DNA from: a bacterium
Lineage (GTDB): Bacteria; Planctomycetota; UBA1135; UBA2386
DNA: 5,807 nt
NCBI GenBank assembly: GCA_011051855.1
Contig: DRKG01000062.1
Location: 1-5,807 of the forward strand
Direction of reading: 5' to 3'
Part shown: piece after piece, positions 1-5,807 of the stretch
Numbering within the stretch: the stretch's first letter is position 1
How the letters are laid out: each line of letters opens with the position of its first letter
Position numbers and translations under genes: made by a program
The notes under the pieces: generated by a model
What the model saw: the letters and a program-made list of their open reading frames with translations, nothing else
Databases searched by the model: none
Told to the model about the DNA's origin: nothing

Positions 1-94
1 AGCAGGAGGGCTGACCGGTCACCTCCCGAAAGCCTGTCACCGCGGCCGGGATGCGGACACCAGGGATCTGGGCCGCGCGGAACCTCGCAGATAT

Positions 95-109
95 GTTTGG
101 ACTTTGTTC
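95..109 (+). promoter_or_regulatory. Candidate SOS-like box overlapping the recA -35
   Basis: The 15-base string GTTTGGACTTTGTTC fits GTTT-N7-GTTC, one mismatch from the direct-repeat LexA motif GTTC-N7-GTTC known from alphaproteobacteria. It covers the predicted -35 element, where a repressor would block RNA polymerase. recA is the classic LexA target, but no lexA gene is in view and the motif of this lineage is unknown. The match is short and could be chance. Confidence 0.25.
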
Positions 110-125
110 GGGTTTCAGGTAAGGT
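97..125 (+). promoter_or_regulatory. Probable sigma70-type promoter of recA
   Basis: A -35-like TTGGAC (97-102) is separated by 17 bases from a -10-like TAAGGT (120-125), which keeps the T1, A2 and T6 positions of the TATAAT consensus. Transcription would begin near 132, giving a leader of about 60 bases before the recA start. The segment is locally AT-richer than the surrounding GC-rich DNA. This is pattern matching only; the -10 is a weak match, so confidence is moderate. Confidence 0.5.
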
Positions 126-134
126 GCGGGCCAT

Positions 135-148
135 GCACCCGAGGGTGC
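135..148 (+). promoter_or_regulatory. Inverted repeat at the start of the recA leader
   Basis: GCACCC-GA-GGGTGC is a 6+2+6 dyad located just downstream of the predicted -10, about at +4 to +17 of the transcript. As DNA it could be an operator; as RNA it would form a 5-bp stem with a CGAG loop near the 5' end of the message. A further GGTGC copy at 123-127 could pair with the left arm instead. What binds it, if anything, is not shown by the sequence. Confidence 0.35.
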
Positions 149-173
149 CTCCAACAATCCAGCGAAGCCCCGT

Positions 174-182
174 GGGAGGGGG
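174..182 (+). promoter_or_regulatory. Ribosome binding site of recA
   Basis: The purine-rich GGGAGGGGG run contains a strong anti-SD match (GGAGG). It lies about 9-12 bases before the ATG at 192 and supports that start. It is one of only two clear Shine-Dalgarno sequences in the window, the other being before fabH. Confidence 0.7.
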
Positions 183-191
183 CGAATCACG

Positions 192-1460
<1,269 letters not shown>

Positions 1461-1509
1461 TCGTCGGCGGCAAGAATCGCGTCCACTCCCGGGCGCCCAG
1501 CGGCTAAAA

Positions 1510-1548
1510 CGTTCGCCCCCGAAGTCGAGCGACGACGGGGCAAGAACG
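1510..1548 (+). promoter_or_regulatory. Imperfect hairpin over the alaS translation start region
   Basis: Left arm CGTTCGCCCC (1510-1519) pairs with right arm GGGGCAAGAACG (1537-1548), giving ten base pairs interrupted by a two-base AA bulge (1542-1543). The 17-base loop can hold a small GTC/GAC stem. The structure ends two bases before the alaS ATG, and the only SD-like string, GGGG at 1537-1540, is inside the right arm. There is no U-tract, so it is not a standard terminator. It may reduce or control alaS translation, or serve as an RNA processing signal; this is inference. Confidence 0.5.
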
Positions 1549-1550
1549 CC

Positions 1551-4223
1551 ATGAAGCCGCTGACCGCCGCCGAGATCCGCACCCGCTACCTGGACTTCTT
1601 CGCCGCCAACGGCCACGCGGTGATGAAGTCCGACTCGCTGGTGCCGACGAATGACCCGACGCTGCTGTTCACCGGCGCGGGCATGAACCAGTTCAAGGAC
1701 ATGTTCTTGGGCAAGGGCACTCTGCCGACCAGGCGCGTGACGACCGCCCAGAAGTGTCTGCGCGTGCCCGATCTCGACAACGTCGGTTTGACGCCGCGGC
1801 ACCACACGTTCTTCGAGATGCTGGGCAACTTCTCGTTCGGCGATTACTTCAAGAAGGACTGCATCACCTGGGTCTGGTCGTTCTTCAAGGACGTCTGCGG
1901 GATCCCGGCGGACCAGATGGTGGTGACCATCTACCAGGACGACGACGAGGCCTTCGAGATCTGGACGCAGCACATCGGCCTCGCTCCCGGGCGCGTGTTT
2001 CGTTTCGGGGAAAAGGAGAACTTCTGGCCGGCCGAAGCGCCGAGCAAGGGGCCGAACGGGGTCTGCGGTCCGTGTTCCGAGATCTACTTCGACCACGCGC
2101 CAGGTGAGGCGCTGCCGGCGGACGCCGGTCTTTCGGAGTTGCCGGCGCCGCGCTTCCTCGAGATCGGCAACTGCGTGTTCACCCAGTTCGACCGCAAGGA
2201 CGGGGGCAAGCTCGACCCGCTTCCGCAGAAGAATATCGACGTCGGCCTCGGGCTCGAACGCATCGCGGCGGTGCTGCAGGGGGCCGAGAACAACTTCGAG
2301 ACCGACCTGTTCCGTCCCTACCTCGAACACCTCGGGCGGCTGACGGGCACCGCCTATGGCGTCGACGCGGGCCGCGACGTGCGCATGCGGCGCATCGCCG
2401 ACCACGTGCGCGCGGTCACGTTCTGCATCGCCGACGGGGCTCTGCCGAGCAACGAGGGGCGCGGCTACGTGGTGCGCAAGATCCTCCGCCGCGCGGCGCG
2501 AGACGGCTACGAACTCGGGTTGCAGCAGCCGTTCCTGTTCGACATGGTCGGGCTGGTCGGCGAAGTGATGGGCGACCAATACCCCGAGGTGCGCGAGAAC
2601 GCCGCCCAGTGCCGGGCGGTGATCCGCGGCGAGGAAGAGAACTTCTCGACCGTGTATCGCCAGGGCATGGCGCGCCTCGACGAGTTCCTGGCCAAGGCGC
2701 TGGCGAACCACTCGCGCGGCGCGGTCCTCACCGGCAGCGGTGCGTTCGCGTTCCAGTTGCACGACACCTACGGCTTTCCGATCGACATCACGCAGAAGGT
2801 CATCGAAGAGCGCGGCTTCGGTCTCGACCTCGCCGGCTTCGAGGCGGCGATGGCGGCCCAGCGCGAGCGGGCGCGCAAGAGTGCCGCGGTGGCGGACGCG
2901 GTGTTCACCGCCAGTGTCGCGGTCAAGCTGCGTGATGCCGGGCACGCGCCGACGACGTTCACCGGCTACGACGAGCTCGTGACGGACGCGCGCCTGCTGG
3001 CGTTGGTCGGCGACGGCGAGGTGCTGCTCGATCGGGCTAAGGCCGGCCAACAGGTGGTGCTGGTGGTGGACCGAACACCGTTCTACGCGCAGGGTGGTGG
3101 GCAGGTCGGGGACCGGGGTCGGGTCGAAACCGCGACCGGTCGGGCGCGGGTGCTCGACACGACCTCACTGGACGGATACTGGCTGCACCGCCTCGAAGTC
3201 GAGTCGGGGGAGCTCGAGACGGGCCAGGAGGTGCGCATGCTGGTCGACGCGGAGGCGCGGCGGGCGACCGAGCGCAATCACACCGCGACCCACCTGCTGC
3301 ACGCCGCGCTGAAGCAGGTGCTCGGCGACCACGTCAGCCAGGCGGGGTCGGAAGTCAGCGCCGAGCGGCTGCGCTTCGACTACACGCAGCCGGAGAAGCC
3401 GTCGGCGGAGAAGCTGCAGCAGGTCGAGGATCTGGTCAACGAGCAGGTGTTGCTCGCGATCGACGTCGCGGCGCGCGTGCAGGGGCTCGACGAGGCGCGC
3501 GGCAACGGCTTCGTGGCGCTGTTCGGCGAGAAGTACGGCGAGCAGGTGCGCACGCTGCAGGTCGGTGAGTTCAGCAAGGAGCTGTGCGGCGGCACGCACG
3601 TTCGCAACACCGGCAACATCGGCTCGTTCCGCTTGGTCAGCGAGGGCGCGGTGGCGGCTGGCACGCGGCGTATCGAGGCGGTCACCGGTCGCACCGCGTT
3701 GCAGTTGGCGCGGGCCGAGCGCGAATCGCTGCAGGCGGTTGCCGGCCAGTTGAAGGTCCCGACCGACAAGGTGCCGGCGCGCGTCAAGGAACTCGCCGAC
3801 GAACTCAAGAAGACCCGCAAGGAACTCGAGAAGGCGCTCGCGCCCGACCTCGACGCCGAGATCGAGAAGCTGGCCGGGCAGGTCGTGGCGCACGACGGCG
3901 TGCATACGGTCGTGTTCGAGCGGCCGGGGCTCGATACCAAGGGCGCGCAGGAGCTGCTGCATCGGGCGCAGCAGCGCTTCGCCCCGTTCGCCGGCGTCGT
4001 CATCAGTCCCGCGGCCGACTCCGTGTTGGTGGTCGCCAACGTGCACCGGGAGCTGACCGACCGGCTCGGTGCCGGCGATCTGGTCAAGGAGCTGACCGGT
4101 CTCTTGGGTGGCGGCGGCGGTGGCCGGCCCGAGGGGGCGCAAGGCAAGGGGCGCGACGTCGCCAAAGTGGCGGCGGCGGTGGCCCGGGCGGACGAAGCTC
4201 TGCGCAGCGCGGGGCTGCGTTGA
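1551..4223 (+). CDS. alaS: Alanine--tRNA ligase (AlaRS)
   Basis: This cytoplasmic class II synthetase charges tRNA-Ala with alanine and hydrolyses mischarged Ser- or Gly-tRNA-Ala. At 890 residues it has the normal full length. The catalytic domain includes the N-terminal segment with GAGMNQFKDMFLG (42-54), motif 2 around HHTFFEMLGNFSFGDYFK (84-101) and motif 3 GLGLERI (232-238). The tRNA recognition domain carries NEGRGYVVRKILRRAAR (301-317). The editing domain has both zinc-binding signatures, HTATH (577-581) and CGGTH (679-683). A charged helical linker (about 715-775, probable coiled coil) leads to the DHHA1/C-Ala domain with its Gly-rich signature GGGGGGRPEGAQGKG (853-867). The start is the standard one for the family (KPLTAAEIRTRYLDFF) and no better site exists upstream, although the SD is weak. 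An oddity is EIGN at 204-207, where E. coli has EIWN. It is probably co-transcribed with recA, since no terminator or clear promoter lies between them. Confidence 0.98.
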   Translation: MKPLTAAEIRTRYLDFFAANGHAVMKSDSLVPTNDPTLLFTGAGMNQFKDMFLGKGTLPTRRVTTAQKCLRVPDLDNVGLTPRHHTFFEMLGNFSFGDYFKKDCITWVWSFFKDVCGIPADQMVVTIYQDDDEAFEIWTQHIGLAPGRVFRFGEKENFWPAEAPSKGPNGVCGPCSEIYFDHAPGEALPADAGLSELPAPRFLEIGNCVFTQFDRKDGGKLDPLPQKNIDVGLGLERIAAVLQGAENNFETDLFRPYLEHLGRLTGTAYGVDAGRDVRMRRIADHVRAVTFCIADGALPSNEGRGYVVRKILRRAARDGYELGLQQPFLFDMVGLVGEVMGDQYPEVRENAAQCRAVIRGEEENFSTVYRQGMARLDEFLAKALANHSRGAVLTGSGAFAFQLHDTYGFPIDITQKVIEERGFGLDLAGFEAAMAAQRERARKSAAVADAVFTASVAVKLRDAGHAPTTFTGYDELVTDARLLALVGDGEVLLDRAKAGQQVVLVVDRTPFYAQGGGQVGDRGRVETATGRARVLDTTSLDGYWLHRLEVESGELETGQEVRMLVDAEARRATERNHTATHLLHAALKQVLGDHVSQAGSEVSAERLRFDYTQPEKPSAEKLQQVEDLVNEQVLLAIDVAARVQGLDEARGNGFVALFGEKYGEQVRTLQVGEFSKELCGGTHVRNTGNIGSFRLVSEGAVAAGTRRIEAVTGRTALQLARAERESLQAVAGQLKVPTDKVPARVKELADELKKTRKELEKALAPDLDAEIEKLAGQVVAHDGVHTVVFERPGLDTKGAQELLHRAQQRFAPFAGVVISPAADSVLVVANVHRELTDRLGAGDLVKELTGLLGGGGGGRPEGAQGKGRDVAKVAAAVARADEALRSAGLR

Positions 4224-4244
4224 CGCCGGCCGGATCGCCGGCGT
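4223..4244 (+). terminator. Perfect hairpin at the alaS stop, possible terminator
   Basis: ACGCCGGC (4223-4230) and GCCGGCGT (4237-4244) form a perfect 8-bp GC-rich stem with the six-base loop CGGATC, starting on the last base of the alaS stop codon. It is followed by GGAAAA rather than a T-run, so it lacks the second half of a classical intrinsic terminator. Its position between alaS and the next promoter suggests a transcript 3' end or a stabilising structure. Termination efficiency cannot be judged from the sequence. Confidence 0.5.
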
Positions 4245-4260
4245 GGAAAACCGACTGGCA

Positions 4261-4288
4261 TTGACATCGTCCAGGCGGTCCGTAAAGT
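4261..4288 (+). promoter_or_regulatory. Strong sigma70-type promoter for rpmF-plsX-fabH
   Basis: A perfect -35 hexamer TTGACA (4261-4266) is followed after 16 bases by TAAAGT (4283-4288), a four-of-six match to TATAAT with the key T1, A2 and T6 kept. Initiation near 4295 would give a leader of about 69 bases before the rpmF ATG at 4364. It lies just after the hairpin at the alaS stop, as expected at a transcription-unit boundary. It is the best promoter match I found in the window. Confidence 0.72.
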
Positions 4289-4363
4289 CCTTTCCCCTTC
4301 AATTCGGCTGAGGGCCCCGCGGACGTTCGCGCGCCCCTTCGCCGAGCTCGATGGCACATCCTC

Positions 4364-4552
4364 ATGGCTACTCCGAAACGCAAGGTCAGTCGCGCCCAGC
4401 GTGGTCGCCGCCGCGCCCACCAGGGTCTCGCACGCATGCAACTCGTGCGCTGCACGCACTGTGGATCGATGATCCGTCCGCACACGATCTGCAAGGCCTG
4501 CGGACACTACCGCGGTCGGCAGATCCTCGTCGCCGACACCGCGAGCAACTGA
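4364..4552 (+). CDS. rpmF: Large ribosomal subunit protein bL32
   Basis: bL32 is a small zinc-ribbon protein of the 50S ribosomal subunit that sits near the exit of the peptide tunnel. The 62-residue product has the family layout: the N-terminal ATPKRKVSRAQ segment (2-12), a very basic stretch GRRRAH (14-19), then a four-cysteine zinc ribbon CTHC (30-33) and CKAC (43-46), ending in GHYRGRQIL (47-55). All four zinc ligands are present. No convincing Shine-Dalgarno is visible before the ATG; the start is set by homology to the family N-terminus. A nearby ATG at 4351 is in another frame. It is probably the first gene of a unit with plsX and fabH, an arrangement conserved in many bacteria; the yceD-like gene that often precedes rpmF is absent, alaS being directly upstream. 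Confidence 0.96.
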   Translation: MATPKRKVSRAQRGRRRAHQGLARMQLVRCTHCGSMIRPHTICKACGHYRGRQILVADTASN

Positions 4553-4579
4553 CGGCCGGCCGAGGCCGGTCGCTGCGAG

Positions 4580-4619
4580 CCGGGCGTCGTCCGTCGTCCG
4601 ACGTCTGCCGGACGCCCGG
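4580..4619 (+). promoter_or_regulatory. Perfect 9-bp stem in the rpmF-plsX gap
   Basis: CCGGGCGTC (4580-4588) is the exact reverse complement of GACGCCCGG (4611-4619). The 22-base loop can pair further internally (CGTC at 4593-4596 with GACG at 4600-4603). Another GGCC-rich dyad lies directly before it at 4551-4570. No T-run follows, so full termination is not expected. In an rpmF-plsX-fabH transcript, such a structure could act as an attenuator or RNase-processing and stability site that lets rpmF exceed plsX in expression; this role is inferred. Confidence 0.5.
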
Positions 4620-4667
4620 TGGGCCACGCTTCTCATCAGGCCGCTCTCCCCAGGCCGCCACCATCCC

Positions 4668-5687
4668 ATGAGCAGAATCGTCCTCGATGCCATCGGCGGG
4701 GATCACGCCCCGACCGAAGCCGTCGCCGGTGTTGCCCTCGCCGTGCGGCAGGGTTATCTGCAACCCGGCGAGGTTCTTCTGACCGGGCCTGAGGCGCAGG
4801 TGCATGCGGCCCTCGCCGACGCCGGGCTCGGTGAAGCCGGCATCGAGGTCGTCGATGCTCCCGACGTGCTCGGGCCGGCGGATTCGCCGACCGACGCGAT
4901 GCGCAAGAAGCCGCGCAACAGCGTCGCGGTGGGCGTGCGCCTGGTCAAGGAAGGCCGCGCCGGCGGCTTCGTCAGCGCCGGTTCGACCGGCACCGTGGTC
5001 GCCGCCGCGACCCTGGGCCTGCGCTACCTCGAGGGCATCCGCCGGGCGGCGATCGGCGCGATCATCGAAGGGGAGCACAATCCGTTCCTGGTGCTCGACG
5101 TCGGCGCGAACCCGCAGCCGAAGGCCCACCACCTGGCGCAGTATGCGTTGATGGGATCGGCCTACTACCAGTGCCAGTTCGACATCGCCGAGCCGAAGGT
5201 CGGCATCCTGAACATCGGCAGCGAAGACAAGAAGGGCAGCCCGTTGGTGCTCGAAGCGCGCGCGATGCTGCAGCAGATGCCGATCAACTTCCACGGCAAC
5301 GTCGAAGGCGTCGAGGTGTTCTCCGGCGGCTGCCACGTGGTCGTGACCGACGGCTTCAGCGGCAACATCCTGTTGAAGGTCAGCGAAGGGGTCGCCGAGT
5401 ACCTGCTGCGCACGACGTTCGGCGAGATGCACAAGGCCGGCGTCGACGGTCGCCAGATCGCGCAGGTGCAGCGGGCGGTGATGCCGCGGGTCGACTTCAG
5501 CGAATACGGCGGCGCACTGCTGCTCGGCGTCGAGGGCGTGGTGACGATCTGCCACGGGCGTTCGCGGGCGCCGGCGTTCGCCAACGCGTTGCGGTTTGCC
5601 CATCGCGCGCTCGAAGGCAAGGTGAACGAGCACATCGTCGCGGCAGCGCGTTCGGTGCGCCTGGGCAATGGGCAGGCGAACGCATGA
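4668..5687 (+). CDS. plsX: Phosphate acyltransferase PlsX (acyl-ACP:phosphate)
   Basis: PlsX converts acyl-ACP and inorganic phosphate to acyl-phosphate, the donor used by PlsY to acylate glycerol 3-phosphate at the start of phospholipid synthesis; it is a soluble protein working at the inner face of the membrane. The 339 residues match the family length. Visible signatures are LDAIGGDHAP (6-15), MRKKPRNSVAVG (78-89), SAGSTGTVVAAATLGL (103-118), LDVGANP (143-149), VGILNIGSEDKKG (178-190), DGFSGNILLK (228-237) and SEYGGALLLGVEGV (278-291), followed by CHGRS (295-299). The start is the only one that gives the conserved MSRIVLDAIGGDHAP beginning; its Shine-Dalgarno is poor (a CAGG 13 bases upstream), so coupling to upstream translation is unlikely and initiation may be SD-independent. 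It follows rpmF by 115 bases. Its stop overlaps the ATG of a 31-codon ORF (ATGA) leading to fabH. Confidence 0.97.
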   Translation: MSRIVLDAIGGDHAPTEAVAGVALAVRQGYLQPGEVLLTGPEAQVHAALADAGLGEAGIEVVDAPDVLGPADSPTDAMRKKPRNSVAVGVRLVKEGRAGGFVSAGSTGTVVAAATLGLRYLEGIRRAAIGAIIEGEHNPFLVLDVGANPQPKAHHLAQYALMGSAYYQCQFDIAEPKVGILNIGSEDKKGSPLVLEARAMLQQMPINFHGNVEGVEVFSGGCHVVVTDGFSGNILLKVSEGVAEYLLRTTFGEMHKAGVDGRQIAQVQRAVMPRVDFSEYGGALLLGVEGVVTICHGRSRAPAFANALRFAHRALEGKVNEHIVAAARSVRLGNGQANA

Positions 5688-5779
5688 ACCGTTTCGGTGA
5701 GTGCCACGGCATCGCGCCGGCGCGCGGTCGGTCGCTCGCAACTGACCGGCCCAGCAACGTGGGCGAGGAGATCCGTTGA
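5684..5779 (+). CDS. Possible 31-residue linking ORF between plsX and fabH
   Basis: The ATG at 5684 overlaps the plsX stop in an ATGA junction. The frame runs 31 codons to a TGA (5777-5779) whose last base is the first base of the fabH ATG (TGATG). An AGG at 5674-5676 is a modest ribosome binding site seven bases before the ATG. The predicted peptide begins MNRFGECHGIAPARG and ends NVGEEIR; I recognise no family, membrane segment or signal peptide. Its use of G or C at third codon positions (25 of 31) does not distinguish it from background. It may be a translated coupling leader that delivers ribosomes to fabH, or a chance open frame. Confidence 0.3.
   Translation: MNRFGECHGIAPARGRSLATDRPSNVGEEIR
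5765..5770 (+). promoter_or_regulatory. Ribosome binding site of fabH
   Basis: GAGGAG lies eight bases before the ATG at 5779, an ideal spacing. Reading fabH upstream in frame meets a TGA at 5743-5745, so the gene cannot begin much earlier, and this site decides the start. Confidence 0.7.
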
Positions 5780-5807
5780 TGACAGCAGTACGCAGGGTCG
5801 GGATCGC
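5779..5807 (+). CDS. fabH: Start of 3-oxoacyl-ACP synthase III (FabH), cut by the window edge
   Basis: Only nine full codons and part of a tenth are visible, reading MTAVRRVGI and probably Ala. This resembles the usual FabH N-terminus, in which a short basic lead enters the first beta strand (RVGIxGTG). FabH condenses acetyl-CoA with malonyl-ACP to start fatty acid synthesis. The call depends mainly on position, because plsX-fabH is one of the most conserved neighbour pairs in bacteria. It has a strong ribosome binding site and overlaps the stop of the preceding 31-codon ORF by one base. No catalytic residue is within view. Confidence 0.75.

Noticed and set aside
1..191. End of an upstream coding gene before recA
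   Set aside because: Frames are open over this short stretch, but it is too short to judge, shows no recognisable protein motif, and contains the promoter-like and operator-like signals of recA.
4223..4250. Classical intrinsic terminator after alaS
   Set aside because: The stem is perfect but GGAAAA follows on the + strand in place of a T-run, so only a possible or weak terminator is claimed.
4351..4671. Alternative ORF beginning at the ATG 13 bases before rpmF
   Set aside because: It is in a different frame from the clear L32 zinc-ribbon protein, and its product has no recognisable motif.
3165..4693. Overlapping antisense frames opposite the 3' half of alaS
   Set aside because: Composition typical of shadow translation (Arg/Leu-rich or Ser/Arg-rich), overlapping each other and conserved AlaRS domains.
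4386..5741. Antisense open frame (about 450 codons) opposite rpmF and plsX
   Set aside because: Same codon-composition shadow; it crosses two well-supported sense genes and two structured gaps and shows no family motif.

Overview
The window is a GC-rich (about two thirds G+C) stretch of bacterial chromosome. All supported genes lie on the + strand, in the order recA, alaS, rpmF, plsX, then the first ten codons of fabH. These are core housekeeping genes with no sign of a mobile element, CRISPR array, phage or toxin system. I found no wholly new system; the most unusual features are a repeat-expanded basic tail on RecA and several regulatory structures between the genes.

The organism cannot be named with certainty. 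recA directly followed by alaS without recX, rpmF without an upstream yceD-like (DUF177) gene, weak or absent Shine-Dalgarno sequences before rpmF and plsX, and the style of the AlaRS and L32 proteins would suit a Planctomycetota-like lineage. A proteobacterium or another GC-rich phylum that lost recX is not excluded.

Layout: positions 1-191 are a non-coding leader with a plausible sigma70-type promoter, two candidate operator dyads and a good ribosome binding site for recA. recA (192-1460) encodes a complete RecA core plus a tail built from 15-bp tandem repeats. A 90-base gap holds a large imperfect hairpin ending two bases before the alaS start. alaS (1551-4223) is full length. The 140-base gap after it has a perfect 8-bp hairpin at the alaS stop, then a very good promoter (perfect TTGACA) that probably starts the second unit, rpmF-plsX-fabH. 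The 115-base rpmF-plsX gap holds a perfect 9-bp stem. plsX and fabH are linked by a 31-codon ORF that overlaps the plsX stop (ATGA) and the fabH start (TGATG).

Functionally there are two modules: recA-alaS (recombination/DNA repair plus tRNA-Ala charging) and rpmF-plsX-fabH (ribosomal protein L32 with phospholipid and fatty acid synthesis, a widespread pairing that couples membrane supply to growth). No tRNA, rRNA or other RNA gene was recognised.
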